Source: Streptomyces sp. HUAS 15-9 (GTDB lineage Bacteria; Actinomycetota; Actinomycetes; Streptomycetales; Streptomycetaceae). Taken from it: 64,000 nt of DNA. The translations under genes and the position numbers were made by a program. Below the pieces are notes generated by a model. The model saw only the letters and a list, made by a program, of their open reading frames with translations. It did not search any database and was not told the DNA's origin. The stretch lies in assembly GCF_025642155.1 (NCBI RefSeq), contig NZ_CP106798.1, positions 3,534,001-3,598,000 of the forward strand, in the 5' to 3' direction. Below, piece by piece: positions 8,660 through 18,352 of this stretch. Each line of letters begins with the position of its first letter. The first letter of the stretch is position 1.

Positions 8660-9963
8660 GCGAGGAAGCACCCGAGTACCGGGTCTGGGCCCTCGGCGGG
8701 ATTCCCGAGGTCCAGCGGGGCGACGACCTCGGCAAGCTGATCGCCGCCGCCGAACCCGGGCTGCTCGACGGGGATGTGCTCCTCGTCACCTCCAAGATCG
8801 TGTCGAAGGCGGAGGGCCGGATCGTCGAGGCGGCCGACCGGGAGGCGGCGATAGACGCCGAGACCGTGCGGGTCGTGGCCCGGCGCGGGCCGCTGCGGAT
8901 CGTCGAGAACCGGCAGGGCCTGGTCATGGCGGCCGCCGGGGTCGACGCCTCCAACACCCCTTCGGGGACGGTGCTGTTGCTGCCGGAGGATCCGGACGCG
9001 TCCGCACGGGCGATCCGGGACGGGCTGCGCGACGTCCTCGGTGTCGACGTCGGAGTCGTGATCACCGACACGTTCGGGCGACCGTGGCGCGCGGGGCTGA
9101 CGGACGTCGCGATCGGCGCCGCGGGGGTGCGCGTACTGGACGATCTGCGTGGGGGCACGGACGGGTACGGCAATCCGCTCAGCGCGACGGTCGTGGCCAC
9201 GGCGGACGAACTCGCCGCCGCGGGCGACCTCGTCAAGGGCAAGGCGGCCGGCCTGCCGGTCGCCGTGGTGCGCGGGCTGCCGCACATGGTGACCGGGGAG
9301 CACGGGGAAGGGGCACGGGCGATGGTGCGCGACGCGCGCGACGACATGTTCCGGCTCGGCACCTCCGAGGCGGTACGGGAGGCGGTGACCCTGCGCCGTA
9401 CCGTACGGGCCTTCACCGACGAACCCGTCGACCCGGAGGCGGTACGGCGGGCGGTGGCCGCGGCGGTGACCGCGCCGGCCCCGCACCACACCACGCCGTG
9501 GCGCTTCGTCCTGCTGGAGTCAGAGGAGTCCCGGACCCAGTTGCTCGACGCCATGCGCGACGCGTGGATCGCCGACCTCACACGGGACGGCAAGACACAG
9601 GAGTCGATCGCCAAGCGGGTGCGGCGCGGGGACGTGCTGCGCAACGCGCCCTATCTGGTCGTGCCGTGTCTCGTCATGGACGGCTCGCACACCTACGGGG
9701 ACGTGCGGCGGGACACGGCCGAGCGGGAGATGTTCGTGGTCGCCACGGGCGCGGGCGTGCAGAACCTCCTGGTCGCGCTGGCCGGGGAGCGGCTCGGTTC
9801 GGCCTGGGTGTCGTCGACGATGTTCTGCCGGGACGTGGTGCGCGAGGTGCTCGGGCTGCCGCGGGACTGGGATCCCATGGGGGCGGTGGCGGTCGGGCAT
9901 CCGGCCGAGGTGCCGCGGCCCCGGCCGGAGCGGGAGGCGGGGGCGTTCATCGAGGTCCGGTGA
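8656..9963 (+). CDS. fbiB: Coenzyme F420:L-glutamate ligase / nitroreductase-like bifunctional protein
   Basis: A 435-residue two-domain protein. The N-terminal half ([20 protein letters not shown] onward, with [14 protein letters not shown] and [21 protein letters not shown]) is the CofE-type gamma-glutamyl ligase that adds glutamates to F420-0. The C-terminal half (from about residue 255, [17 protein letters not shown] ... [20 protein letters not shown]) is an FMN-binding nitroreductase fold, as in actinobacterial FbiB, where it reduces dehydro-F420-0. The TTG start overlaps the fbiA stop by four bases and is preceded by GGAGGTGCGGGGAGC. Length and architecture fit full-length actinobacterial FbiB, unlike the single-domain archaeal CofE. 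Confidence 0.95.
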   Translation: MSEEAPEYRVWALGGIPEVQRGDDLGKLIAAAEPGLLDGDVLLVTSKIVSKAEGRIVEAADREAAIDAETVRVVARRGPLRIVENRQGLVMAAAGVDASNTPSGTVLLLPEDPDASARAIRDGLRDVLGVDVGVVITDTFGRPWRAGLTDVAIGAAGVRVLDDLRGGTDGYGNPLSATVVATADELAAAGDLVKGKAAGLPVAVVRGLPHMVTGEHGEGARAMVRDARDDMFRLGTSEAVREAVTLRRTVRAFTDEPVDPEAVRRAVAAAVTAPAPHHTTPWRFVLLESEESRTQLLDAMRDAWIADLTRDGKTQESIAKRVRRGDVLRNAPYLVVPCLVMDGSHTYGDVRRDTAEREMFVVATGAGVQNLLVALAGERLGSAWVSSTMFCRDVVREVLGLPRDWDPMGAVAVGHPAEVPRPRPEREAGAFIEVR

Positions 9964-10032
9964 CCGTGCCGTACGACCGCCTGGCCTCACTAGTCTCATA
10001 GGACAGCTCCGGCAGCTCAGGGGATCCCGCTC

Positions 10033-11043
10033 GTGGCAGGACGTTTCGCTCCGCGGCCCACGCGTACGACCGTGCGCGGTGGGCATGTCGCCGTGCCCGC
10101 CAAGACGGGCGTGCCGCGGCAGACCGGCGGGGCCGGGCGGGTACGCAGATGGGTGCCGGAGGGCGCCCTCGATCTCGGGCTGGTGCTCGGGCCGCTGCGG
10201 CGCGGACCGGCCGACCCGACGTTCCGGGCCCTGCCGGACGGGTCCGTGTGGCGGGCCAGCCGGACGCCCCTCGGACCGGGGACGCTGCGGGTGGCGGTGT
10301 ACGGCGGTGAGGTGCGCGGCGAGGCATGGGGGCCGGGAGCCGAGTGGCTGCTGGAGCGGTTGCCGGAGCTGCTGGGCGCCGCCGACGACCCCGACGCCTT
10401 CGCTCCGCGGCACCGGCTGGTGGCGCTTGCCCGGCACCGGCGGCCCGGGCTCAGACTGACGCGGACCGGCCTTGTGCTGGAGTCGCTGATTCCGTCGATT
10501 CTGGAGCAGAAGGTCACGACCGACGAGGCGTACCGGGCGTGGCGGCTGCTGGTGCGGAAGTTCGGGGAGCCGGCGCCGGGGCCCGCGGCGGGCTCACGGC
10601 TGTGGGTGATGCCCGAGCCCCGGACATGGGCGCTGATTCCGTCCTGGGAGTGGCATCGGGCCGGGGTCGACAACAAGCGGGCGTCGACGATTCTGCGTGC
10701 CGTACGGGTCGCTGCGCGACTGGAGGAGGCGGTCGGGATGGAGCCGACGGCCGCGCAGGCGCGGTTGGAGGTAGTGCCGGGGATCGGGCCCTGGACGTCG
10801 GCGGAGACCGTGCAGCGCAGTCATGGGGCGCCGGATGCGGTGACCGTCGGGGATCTTCATCTGCCGGGGATCGTGGGGTGGGCGCTGGCCGGGGATCGGT
10901 ATGCGGACGACTCCGTGATGCTGGAGTTGTTGGAGCCGTATGCCGGGCAGCGGCATCGGGCGGCTCGGTTGATTCTGTTGAGCGGGAAGACGCCCGCGCG
11001 GAGGGCTCCGAAGATGCCTCGGGGGGACATCGGTCGGTTGTGA
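10033..11043 (+). CDS. AlkA-like DNA-3-methyladenine glycosylase 2 family protein
   Basis: A 336-residue HhH-GPD base-excision protein, expected to remove alkylated purines. The helix-hairpin-helix is VVPGIGPWTSAET (near residues 247-259). It is followed by AVTVGDLHLPGIVGWAL, whose Asp fits the catalytic aspartate of AlkA. The earlier IPSILEQKVTTDEAYRAW matches the glycosylase core helix. The N-terminal 120 residues are the AlkA beta domain and a basic leader. The GTG start has AGGGGATC upstream. The gene follows fbiB by about 70 bases, converges on the sugar nucleotidyltransferase, and has no visible damage-response operator. Confidence 0.85.
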   Translation: MAGRFAPRPTRTTVRGGHVAVPAKTGVPRQTGGAGRVRRWVPEGALDLGLVLGPLRRGPADPTFRALPDGSVWRASRTPLGPGTLRVAVYGGEVRGEAWGPGAEWLLERLPELLGAADDPDAFAPRHRLVALARHRRPGLRLTRTGLVLESLIPSILEQKVTTDEAYRAWRLLVRKFGEPAPGPAAGSRLWVMPEPRTWALIPSWEWHRAGVDNKRASTILRAVRVAARLEEAVGMEPTAAQARLEVVPGIGPWTSAETVQRSHGAPDAVTVGDLHLPGIVGWALAGDRYADDSVMLELLEPYAGQRHRAARLILLSGKTPARRAPKMPRGDIGRL

Positions 11044-11127
11044 GGTGTGCGCCCGGTGCTGGTGCCGGGCGGGGGTGGGTCGCGCGGCCCGGCGCTATCG
11101 GGGTGCCGCTGCGCCCACCCGCACGAA

Positions 11128-12210
11128 CTACTGGTCCGACGAGAAGCGGAGTGCGCCCGGTGGGATTTGGGCGTCGCACCACACCCGTACCCCCTCGCGG
11201 AGTTCGTTGTCCGGGCCCACGATCGCGCCGTCTCCGATGACCGTGCCGGTGAGGACCGAGCGTTCGCCGACGCGGGCGCGGGTGCCGATGAGGGAGTCGG
11301 TGATGACGGCGCCGGGTTCGATGACGGCGCCGGGCAGGATCGTGCTGCCGAAGACCCGCACGCCCTCCGCGACGAACGCGCCCTCGCCCACCACCGTGCC
11401 GCCGGTCAGCTTCGCGTCCGGCGCCACCCGTGCCGTCGGCAGGATCAGCCGGTCGCCGCAGCGGCCGGGGACCGCGGGGGACGGCGCCCGGCCGAGGACC
11501 AGGTCCGCCGAGCCGCGGACGAAGGCGGCGGGGGTGCCCAGGTCGAGCCAGTAGGTGGAGTCCACCAGGCCCTGGAGGTGGGCTCCGGCGGAGAGGAGGC
11601 CCGGGAACGTCTCCCGTTCCACCGACACCGGGCGGCCCGCCGGGATCGTGTCGATGACCGAGCGGCGGAAGACGTACGCCCCCGCGTTGATCTGGTCGGT
11701 GACGATCTCCTCCGGTGTCTGCGGCTTCTCGAGGAAGGCGAGGACCCTGCCCGTCTCGTCCGTGGGGACCAGGCCGTAGGCGCGGGGGTCGGTCACCTTC
11801 GTCAGATGCAGGGACACGTCCGCGCCCGTCGACTCGTGCGTGCGCACCAGCGCCCTGATGTCCAGGCCCGTCAGGATGTCGCCGTTGAACACCAGTACCG
11901 GGTCGTCGGGGCCCGAGTGGAGGTGCGCGGCCGCGTTGCGGATCGCGCCGCCCGTGCCGAGGGGCTCCTCCTCGGTGACGTACTCGATGTGCAGGCCGAG
12001 CGCGGCGCCGTCACCGAAGTACGGCTCGAACACCTCTGCCAGATAGCTCGTCGCCAGCACGATGTGCTCGACGCCGGCCGCTCTCGCGCGGGCCAACTGG
12101 TGTGTGAGGAACGGGACTCCGGCCGCCGGGACCATGGGCTTGGGCGTGTGCACCGTGAGCGGACGGAGCCGGGTGCCTTTGCCGCCGACCAGGAGGATCG
12201 CTTCTGTCAC
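11128..12210 (-). CDS. Sugar-1-phosphate nucleotidyltransferase (probable mannose-1-phosphate guanylyltransferase)
   Basis: A 360-residue NDP-sugar pyrophosphorylase. The N-terminal nucleotide loop is EAILLVGGKGTRLRPLT with downstream PKPMVPAAGVPFL. VFNGDILTGLDI gives the metal-binding Asp, and ITDQINAGAYVF follows in the catalytic domain. The C-terminal third has hexapeptide-repeat character (GGTVVGEGAFVAEGVRVFGS, VITDSLIGTRARVGERSVL), typical of left-handed beta-helix GMPPs. It makes activated sugar, probably GDP-mannose, for nearby glycan genes. The exact sugar is inferred. GTG at 12210 is chosen because the nucleotide loop begins five residues later; the longer upstream frame is basic and non-conserved. 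Confidence 0.88.
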   Translation of the reverse strand: MTEAILLVGGKGTRLRPLTVHTPKPMVPAAGVPFLTHQLARARAAGVEHIVLATSYLAEVFEPYFGDGAALGLHIEYVTEEEPLGTGGAIRNAAAHLHSGPDDPVLVFNGDILTGLDIRALVRTHESTGADVSLHLTKVTDPRAYGLVPTDETGRVLAFLEKPQTPEEIVTDQINAGAYVFRRSVIDTIPAGRPVSVERETFPGLLSAGAHLQGLVDSTYWLDLGTPAAFVRGSADLVLGRAPSPAVPGRCGDRLILPTARVAPDAKLTGGTVVGEGAFVAEGVRVFGSTILPGAVIEPGAVITDSLIGTRARVGERSVLTGTVIGDGAIVGPDNELREGVRVWCDAQIPPGALRFSSDQ

Positions 12211-12370
12211 CTGTCGTCTCTGCTTCCTGCCGGGACCGGCCGAAGTGTGTTTCGGCCGGCCAGTGTATGCAGACCGTGCGACGGCGCCCTCGACGGCCAC
12301 GCGGTGTCCCGCGACATCGGCATGCGGTTTCCCCCGGCTGTCCCGACGGCGATGCACGCGCGCCCCGGCC

Positions 12371-13813
12371 TCAGCGCCCCTGGTAGCGCGCCGCGTCGGA
12401 ACGGGCGGTGCCGAGCTTGGAGTAGAGCTTCTTTCCTGGGCACTGCGTGGCGAACCCGTCCCGATGGCCGGAGATCACGTTCAGTCGTACGTTCTTCCCC
12501 TTTGGGTAGAGATTGCCACCACCCGACGTCAGATATGTCTTTCCGCGCGGATTGGCCCCGTAGAGTCCGAGCTTCCACGCGGTGAGTCTGGCGATGGCCT
12601 TCACCGCGGCGGAGGCCGGCTTGGTCGAGTCGTAGCTGCCGAGGACCGCGATGCCCATGGTGTTCGCGTTGAAACCGCGGGTGTGGGCGCCCATGACCGC
12701 CTTGGCGGCACCCCCGGCCCGGCCCTCGTAGATGTTTCCGCACTTGTCGACGAGGAAGTTGTAGCCGATGTCCCGCCAGCCCATGCTCTTGACGTGATAG
12801 CGGTAGATACCGCGAATGACGGACGGGGCCTGTGAGCAGGTGTACTTGTTGCCCCCGGCGCTGTGGTGCACGAAGGCGGCCTTGATCTTCTTCGTGTAGA
12901 CGAAGCCCCGTTCGCGCAGGCTCTCGTCGGCGCCCCAGCCGTGCCGCGTCACGATCCGGGGGCGCGGTCCGATGTACGGCTTCGCGCTCTGGGCCTGGGT
13001 CAGTTCGCCCGAGCGCAGGGCCAGCAGTTCGATCTCGGTGTCCCGCCTGTTCAGTGCGGGGATCTCGGCGGCTCCCAGGCGGGTCAGCGCCAGGTCGGTG
13101 TTGACGGCTGAGGCGGCGATGTCACCCAGGCTGTCGGCGCGGGCGACCTCGCCCGGGGGGACGTCGGTCCCCGGGGAGTCGGCGCGGGGCCCGGCGGCGG
13201 GGCGGCCCACGGGCGAGGGCTCCGTGCCGGGGTCGACGCCCGGGTCGACGAGTTCCAGACGCAGTCCGGAGGGGAGAAGGGGCCGGTCGGCGGCGCCCCC
13301 GTCACGGCCGGGGCCCGCCGCGTCCACGGCGTCCGCGCGCACGCGCACCTCCACGCCGTCCGAGTCCCCCACCCACAGTGGTGCCGTCGCGCCGCGCACC
13401 CGGCCGGACGTGCGCTCCGCCGTGCCCGGGTCGGCGCCGTGGTCCTCGCTGTGCGTCTCGACGTCCTGCCAGCCCGACCAGGAGCCGTCGGCCACGTCAC
13501 GGGTGCGGACCCGGACCAGGCCGTGGAGTTCGGTGTCGGGGTTGTCCCAGATGACACCGACCAGGGAGAAGTTACGTACGTTCCGGCGGTACAGGCCCTG
13601 TTCGGGGGCCACACCGTGGACGCGGTCGCGGGTGAGCGGTACGAGCGGGAGCGACTGGGTGGCGCCGGAGACGGCCGGCACCGGGAGTCTCATGGGTGCG
13701 GCGGCAGCGGTGGGCGGGAGGGCGAGGGCGGCCGCGCAGGTGACACCGGCCGAGGAGACACCGAGCGAGGAGGTGAGAAATCCGTGCATGCCCCTCATCC
13801 TGGATATCTTCAT
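12371..13813 (-). CDS. Secreted peptidoglycan-recognition / N-acetylmuramoyl-L-alanine amidase
   Basis: A protein of about 480 residues: signal peptide (residues 1-40, ending in an Ala-rich cleavage region), a beta-rich N-terminal domain with GVIWDNPDTELHGLVRVRTR and WSGWQDVETH, and a C-terminal Amidase_2/PGRP domain. That domain shows RIVTRHGWGADESL, AAFVHHSAGGNKYTCSQAP with zinc-binding His, GWRDIGYNFLVDKCGNIYEG, GHRDGFATQCPGKKLY with the late His, and Cys. These residues fit a zinc amidase cleaving muramoyl-alanine bonds. Start uncertain: ATG 13813, 13798 (MRGMHG) and 13789 (MHGFL, with GAGGGGC upstream) are all possible. The position beside LCP genes fits a wall-remodelling role. Confidence 0.88.
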   Translation of the reverse strand: MKISRMRGMHGFLTSSLGVSSAGVTCAAALALPPTAAAAPMRLPVPAVSGATQSLPLVPLTRDRVHGVAPEQGLYRRNVRNFSLVGVIWDNPDTELHGLVRVRTRDVADGSWSGWQDVETHSEDHGADPGTAERTSGRVRGATAPLWVGDSDGVEVRVRADAVDAAGPGRDGGAADRPLLPSGLRLELVDPGVDPGTEPSPVGRPAAGPRADSPGTDVPPGEVARADSLGDIAASAVNTDLALTRLGAAEIPALNRRDTEIELLALRSGELTQAQSAKPYIGPRPRIVTRHGWGADESLRERGFVYTKKIKAAFVHHSAGGNKYTCSQAPSVIRGIYRYHVKSMGWRDIGYNFLVDKCGNIYEGRAGGAAKAVMGAHTRGFNANTMGIAVLGSYDSTKPASAAVKAIARLTAWKLGLYGANPRGKTYLTSGGGNLYPKGKNVRLNVISGHRDGFATQCPGKKLYSKLGTARSDAARYQGR

Positions 13814-13918
13814 ATAATCTTGTCCATTTGGAACTTGACGGGTCGTCGGGTTCCGTTCCCCCGAACCGGTGGCCCCGCCGCGCGGTGCGCCGCCCGGGCG
13901 CCGCGTACGCTTGCACGG

Positions 13919-14674
13919 GTGAACGCCACCGACCGCACCCCTGCCGACCTGCTGCGTTCCGCGCTCGCCGCGGATCCCGGACGCCCCCTGGTGACCTTCT
14001 ACGACGACGCCACGGGCGAACGCGTCGAACTGTCCGTGGCCACCTTCGCCAATTGGGTGGCCAAGACGGCGAATCTGCTCCAGGGCGAGCTCGCCGCCGG
14101 GCCCGGCGACCGGGTCGCGCTGCTGCTGCCCGCGCACTGGCAGACGGCGGTGTGGCTGCTGGCGTGTTCGTCGGTGGGCGCGATCGCGGACGTGGCCGGC
14201 GACCCGGCGGCGGCCGACGTCGTCGTGAGTGGCCCGGACTCGCTGGAGGCGGCACGCGCCTGCCGCGGGGAGCGGGTCGCCCTCGCGCTGCGGCCGCTGG
14301 GCGGGCGCTTCCCGCAGCCGCCGGAGGGCTTCATGGACTACGCCGTCGAGGCGCCGAGCCAGGGGGACCGGTTCGCTCCGTTCGCGCCGGTGGACCCCGA
14401 GGAGCCGGCGCTGATCGTGGCCGGGGCGGAGTACACCGGGGCCGAGGTCGTGGACCGGGCCCGGGCGGACGCGCCGTCGCTGGACCTGACCGGACCCGGC
14501 TCCCGGCTGCTCTCGGGGCTGTCGTACGACACGTGGGAGGGGCTGAGCGCGGGGCTGTACGCGCCGTTGGCCGTCGGGGGGTCCGTTGTGCTGTGCCGGC
14601 ATCTCGACCGGCTGGACGAGGACGCGCTGGCCAAGCGGATCGAGAGCGAGCGGGTGACTGCGTCGCGTCACTGA
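13919..14674 (+). CDS. TIGR03089-type AMP-ligase-like protein
   Basis: A 251-residue protein with the start of an adenylate-forming ligase fold (RPLVTFYDDATGERVELSVATF, then NWVAKTANLL and GDRVALLLPAHWQTAVWLLA). It stops long before the AMP-binding P-loop and C-terminal lid of full-length acyl-CoA synthetases, which exceed 500 residues. This matches the truncated actinobacterial TIGR03089 family, whose role is unknown. GTG at 13919 fits the start of the conserved segment. The upstream Shine-Dalgarno is weak, so the gene may be leaderless or poorly initiated. It is divergent from the amidase and followed by the tandem repeat array. Confidence 0.8.
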   Translation: MNATDRTPADLLRSALAADPGRPLVTFYDDATGERVELSVATFANWVAKTANLLQGELAAGPGDRVALLLPAHWQTAVWLLACSSVGAIADVAGDPAAADVVVSGPDSLEAARACRGERVALALRPLGGRFPQPPEGFMDYAVEAPSQGDRFAPFAPVDPEEPALIVAGAEYTGAEVVDRARADAPSLDLTGPGSRLLSGLSYDTWEGLSAGLYAPLAVGGSVVLCRHLDRLDEDALAKRIESERVTASRH

Positions 14675-14695
14675 GGGGGGTGGTGGCGGTTTCCG

Positions 14696-15090
14696 GGCGA
14701 GTGCGGGTCCGTTGTGGCCGGTCGCGCAGTTCCCCGCGCCCCTGAGGGGGTCGCAGTCACCCGTGCCGGGAAGGTCACCCGCACTGAGCCGGGATACGGC
14801 TGCCGTACGGCGGCTACCGGTCCGTCGTGGCGGATCGCGCAGTTCCCCGCGCCCCCGAAGGAGTCGCAGTCACCCGTGCCGGGAAGGTCACCCGCACTGA
14901 GCCGGGATACGGCTGCCGTACGGCGGCTACCGGTCCGTCGTGGCGGATCGCGCAGTTCCCCGCGCCCCTGAGGGGGTCGCAGTCACCCATGCTGAGCTGG
15001 GATGCCGCTGCTGTACGGCGGCTGCCGGTCCGTCGTGGCCGGGCGCGCAGGTCCGCGTGCCCCTGAGGGGGTCGCAGTCACCCGTATGGA
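14696..15090. repeat. Tandem intergenic repeat array (113-bp unit)
   Basis: Four head-to-tail copies of a GC-rich element whose core is GCGCAGTTCCCCGCGCCC followed by TGAGGGGGTCGCAGTCACCC. Equivalent core positions are 14722, 14835, 14948 and 15043. The first two periods are exactly 113 bases; the third is 95 because an 18-base piece is absent. The middle copies are almost identical; the outer ones are diverged. The core resembles a dispersed intergenic repeat common in Streptomyces. It fills nearly all of the non-coding 14675-15173. Short ORFs crossing it are repeat artefacts. Confidence 0.85.
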
Positions 15091-15173
15091 GTAGTACCGG
15101 CCGCCCCCGCCGCTGCCTCCGGGCCATCGTCGTAGGAGCAGGACGACACGTTCGTACGCCATAAGGGGGTGGC

Positions 15174-16373
15174 TTGCCCGTGACCGACACCGCAGGTACG
15201 CCTTCCTCGGGCACCCTCGGTCCCGGTGCGGGTGCCTCCGCCACCGGTGACGGGCTGATACGGCGGCACCGTCGGCGCTGGACACAGGGTGCCGCCCTGG
15301 GAGGTGCCTTCCTGGTGCTCGCGGCGGGCGGCGCCGGATGGGCCGTGTACGCGACGCTCAGCGGCAACATCACGGCCGACGAGGCCGCCGCGGCCGAGCT
15401 GGCCCGCTATGAGCGGGAGCGGCCCACCCCGCTGGTGCGCGGCGCGCAGAACATCCTGCTGATCGGGTCCGACACCCGCTCGGGGGCGGGCAACCGCAAG
15501 TACGGGCGGGATCAGGGGACGGAGCGGTCCGACACCGCGATCCTGCTGCACCTGGCGGCCGACCGGAAGAGCGCCACCGCGGTGTCCCTCCCCCGCGATC
15601 TGATGGTGCGCGTGCCGAGCTGTCGGCGGGCGGACGGCAGCCGCAGCGAGCCCACCTGGGCGATGTTCAACTACGCCTTCGCGGTGGGCGGTTCCGCCTG
15701 CAGCATCCGTACCGTGGAGAACCTGACGGACATCCGGATCGACCATCACGTCGTCGTCGACTTCAGCGGGTTCAAGGAGATGGTCGACGCCGTCGACGGC
15801 GTGCAGGTGTGTCTGAAGCGGCCCATCGACGACAAGGCCGCCAAGCTGAAGCTGCCCGCGGGAAGGGTCACGCTCGACGGCGAGCAGGCGCTCGGCTATG
15901 TGCGGGCCCGCAAGTCGCTCGGCGACGGAAGCGACACCGACCGCATGGACCGCCAGCAGCGCTTCCTCGGCGCGCTGGTCAACAAGGTGCGGAGCGATGA
16001 CGTACTGCTGAATCCCGTGAAGCTCTACCCCGTGCTGGACGCGGCGACCTCGTCGCTCACCACCGACCCGGAGCTGGCCAGCTTGCGCGGTTTGTACCAA
16101 TTGGTGCGCGGGCTGCGGAACATCCCCACCGAACATGTGCAGTTCCTGACCGTTCCGCGGGAGTCGTATGTCCACGACATCAATCGGGACCAACTGGTGG
16201 AGCCGGCGGCCGAGCGGCTCTTCTCGCGGCTGCGCACCGACAGACCGGTGACCGTTTCCTCGAAATCAGCAACGAAGAGTGGCAATCCGGGCAGGGGCGG
16301 CGACGAGAAGAGCGACCCCTCCGCCGAACCCACATTCCACGGGACCACGGCCGCCGAGAACAGCTGCGGGTAA
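15174..16373 (+). CDS. LCP family glycopolymer transferase, LCP1
   Basis: A 399-residue LytR-CpsA-Psr protein, the membrane-anchored class that transfers undecaprenyl-linked glycopolymers to peptidoglycan. A short basic cytoplasmic leader (RRHRRRW) is followed by one TM (GAALGGAFLVLAAGGAGWAV, near residues 39-58) and the LCP domain. Visible LCP motifs are NILLIGSDTRSG, RSDTAILLHL, SLPRDLMVRVP, FNYAFAVGG, DHHVVVDFSGF and LGYVRARKSLGDGSDTDRM, with the conserved Asp/Arg residues. There is no LytR_C domain. Start is TTG 15174 or GTG 15180; both lie downstream of AAGGGGGTGG. First of six LCP genes in this cluster. Confidence 0.9.
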   Translation: MPVTDTAGTPSSGTLGPGAGASATGDGLIRRHRRRWTQGAALGGAFLVLAAGGAGWAVYATLSGNITADEAAAAELARYERERPTPLVRGAQNILLIGSDTRSGAGNRKYGRDQGTERSDTAILLHLAADRKSATAVSLPRDLMVRVPSCRRADGSRSEPTWAMFNYAFAVGGSACSIRTVENLTDIRIDHHVVVDFSGFKEMVDAVDGVQVCLKRPIDDKAAKLKLPAGRVTLDGEQALGYVRARKSLGDGSDTDRMDRQQRFLGALVNKVRSDDVLLNPVKLYPVLDAATSSLTTDPELASLRGLYQLVRGLRNIPTEHVQFLTVPRESYVHDINRDQLVEPAAERLFSRLRTDRPVTVSSKSATKSGNPGRGGDEKSDPSAEPTFHGTTAAENSCG

Positions 16374-16605
16374 AGCATGCGCCAAGACGACGAACTTATG
16401 TTCAGAGGAATGAGGCGGATTGCCCGGTTGTAGGGGCGTGGAATTTGTCACCGGCGTCACCCAACGCTGAACTGGGCGGATAGTGTGAGCGATCCGGTGC
16501 ACCACGCCACGAGCTCCGACCTGGGGTCGTGCACTGATTGACCGAGACCCGAGCGCCTTGAGGGGGGAAGGCGCCGCGTGGCCCCAACGGAGGATTCGGA
16601 CAACC

Positions 16606-18345
16606 GTGGACGCGCAAGGCCGTGGGCGGGCGGACAACATCGACCCCGCAGACCAGTGGGTACTCAATCCGAGCACCGGTGAATACGAACTGCGACTGAC
16701 TCCTTCCGCACCGCAGTCGGCGGTCCCTGGCCCCCGTAGACCACGCGGTCGCGGCGGTCCCGCCGGCGCGGCGCGCGGCCGCACGCCCGCACCGAGGCGC
16801 GAGGAGTCCGAGACACCGAGCCGGGAGGTTCCGGCGCAGCGCAGGCGCCGGGGCGAGCCCGAGCCGCCGCCGGGGCGGCGCACCAGGCGGCCGGTGAAGA
16901 AGAAGTCGAAGGCGAAGAAGATACTGCTGTGGACCGGCGGAGTGATGGCCTTCGTCCTGGTCGCCGGGTCGGCCGCCGCCTACCTCTACATCCAGCACCT
17001 CAACGACAACATCACGTCGGTCTCCGACGACGGCGCGAGCACCGGTGGCTTCAGCAAGGACAGGGCGATCAACATCCTGCTGATCGGCACCGACAAGCGC
17101 ACCGGCAAGGGCAACGAGGGCTACGGCGACGCCGGCAGCGTCGGTCACGCCGACACCAACATCCTGCTGCACCTGTCCAAGGACCGGTCGAACGCCACCG
17201 CGCTGAGCATCCCGCGCGACCTGATCGTGAACATCCCGGACTGCCCGACGAAGCAGCCCGACGGCTCCGAGAAGGTCATCCCGGGCACCGACAACGTCCG
17301 CTTCAACACCAGCCTCGGGCAGGACGGGCGGACGCCCAGCTGCACCGTGCGCACCGTGACCGCGCTGACCGGGATCAAGCCGGACAACTTCATGGTCGCC
17401 GACTTCAACGCGGTCAAGACGCTGACCGAGGCGGTCGGCGGCGTCGAGGTCTGCCTGGGCAAGAACATCGACGACCCGGACTCGCATCTGAAGCTGTCGA
17501 AGGGAACCCACAACATCTCCGGTGAACAGGCACTGGCCTTCGTACGGACCCGGCACGCGGTCGGCTTCGGCGGTGACCTGAGCCGGATCGGGCTGCAGCA
17601 GCAGTTCCTGAGCGCGCTGATGCGCAAGCTCAGCTCCAACTCGACGCTCTCCAGCCCGACGAAGATGCTGAAGCTCGCGGAGACCGGCACCAAGGCGCTG
17701 ACGGTCGACTCCCAGCTGGACACCATCGGCAAACTGAAGGACCTCGGTATGGAGCTGGGCAAACTCAACCCGAAGAACCTGACCTTCACGACGGTGCCGG
17801 TCGTGGACAACCCGGCCGAGAAGGTCAAGGCGACCGTCGTCCTCAACGACTCCAAGGCCCCCGCGGTCTTCCAGGCGATCAAGGGCGACGTCTCCTTCAC
17901 CGACGTGAAGAAGAAGCAGAAGGCCGCCAAGGACGCCCAGGCTGCCCGGCTCAAGGGCACCAAGGCCGACGCCTCCGAGGTGCGGGTGCGCATCCTCAAC
18001 GGCGGTGCGGTGGCCGGCAGCGCGCAGGAGACCCTGCAGTGGCTGCAGAACGACGAGGGCGTGCTCAAGTCGGAGAACGCGGGCAACGCTCCGGCGGAGC
18101 TGGGCAGGACGACACTCGAGTACGCTCCCGACCAGGCGGCCCAGGCGCGCAGGCTGGCCGCCATCATGGGGCTCTCCGGATCCGCGATGAAGCCCGGCAA
18201 GAGCGTGACCAACTCCCAGGGGCTGCCCGCGATGACGCTGACCCTGGGCAAGGACTTCAAGGGTGCGGGTGTGTCCCTCACCACTCCGGCAAAGGCGCCG
18301 GATGTTGATAAGTCCACGGCAGACAAGGTGACATGCGCCAAGTAG
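16606..18345 (+). CDS. LCP family glycopolymer transferase with LytR_C domain, LCP2
   Basis: A 579-residue protein. The cytoplasmic leader of about 105 residues is Arg/Pro-rich and ends in a poly-Lys stretch (KKKSKAKK). Then come one TM (ILLWTGGVMAFVLVAGSAAA), the LCP domain (NILLIGTDKRTGKG, HADTNILLHLSKDRSNAT, SIPRDLIVNIPDC, DNFMVADFNAVKTL, LAFVRTRHAVGFGGDLSRI) and a C-terminal LytR_C domain (VRVRILNGGAVAGSAQETL onward). Extracellular cysteines may form disulfides. GTG at 16606 is chosen because DAQGRGRAD is the usual beginning in relatives and GGAGGA lies upstream; an earlier TTG at 16558 would add implausible Arg-rich residues. A strong terminator-like hairpin follows. Confidence 0.9.
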   Translation: MDAQGRGRADNIDPADQWVLNPSTGEYELRLTPSAPQSAVPGPRRPRGRGGPAGAARGRTPAPRREESETPSREVPAQRRRRGEPEPPPGRRTRRPVKKKSKAKKILLWTGGVMAFVLVAGSAAAYLYIQHLNDNITSVSDDGASTGGFSKDRAINILLIGTDKRTGKGNEGYGDAGSVGHADTNILLHLSKDRSNATALSIPRDLIVNIPDCPTKQPDGSEKVIPGTDNVRFNTSLGQDGRTPSCTVRTVTALTGIKPDNFMVADFNAVKTLTEAVGGVEVCLGKNIDDPDSHLKLSKGTHNISGEQALAFVRTRHAVGFGGDLSRIGLQQQFLSALMRKLSSNSTLSSPTKMLKLAETGTKALTVDSQLDTIGKLKDLGMELGKLNPKNLTFTTVPVVDNPAEKVKATVVLNDSKAPAVFQAIKGDVSFTDVKKKQKAAKDAQAARLKGTKADASEVRVRILNGGAVAGSAQETLQWLQNDEGVLKSENAGNAPAELGRTTLEYAPDQAAQARRLAAIMGLSGSAMKPGKSVTNSQGLPAMTLTLGKDFKGAGVSLTTPAKAPDVDKSTADKVTCAK

Positions 18346-18352
18346 GTAACCC

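Noticed and set aside
12211..12357. Longer N-terminus for the sugar nucleotidyltransferase
   Set aside because: The extra 49 residues are basic and low-complexity, and conserved sequence begins at GTG 12210.
13813..13818. Perfect TATAAT on the plus strand as a -10 box for the TIGR03089-like gene
   Set aside because: No acceptable -35 lies 16-19 bases upstream, and the hexamer overlaps the start of the divergent amidase gene; probably chance.
14714..15066. Short plus-strand frames giving repeated MADRAVPRAPEGVAV-like peptides
   Set aside because: They only reflect the tandem non-coding repeat; no ribosome sites and no known family.
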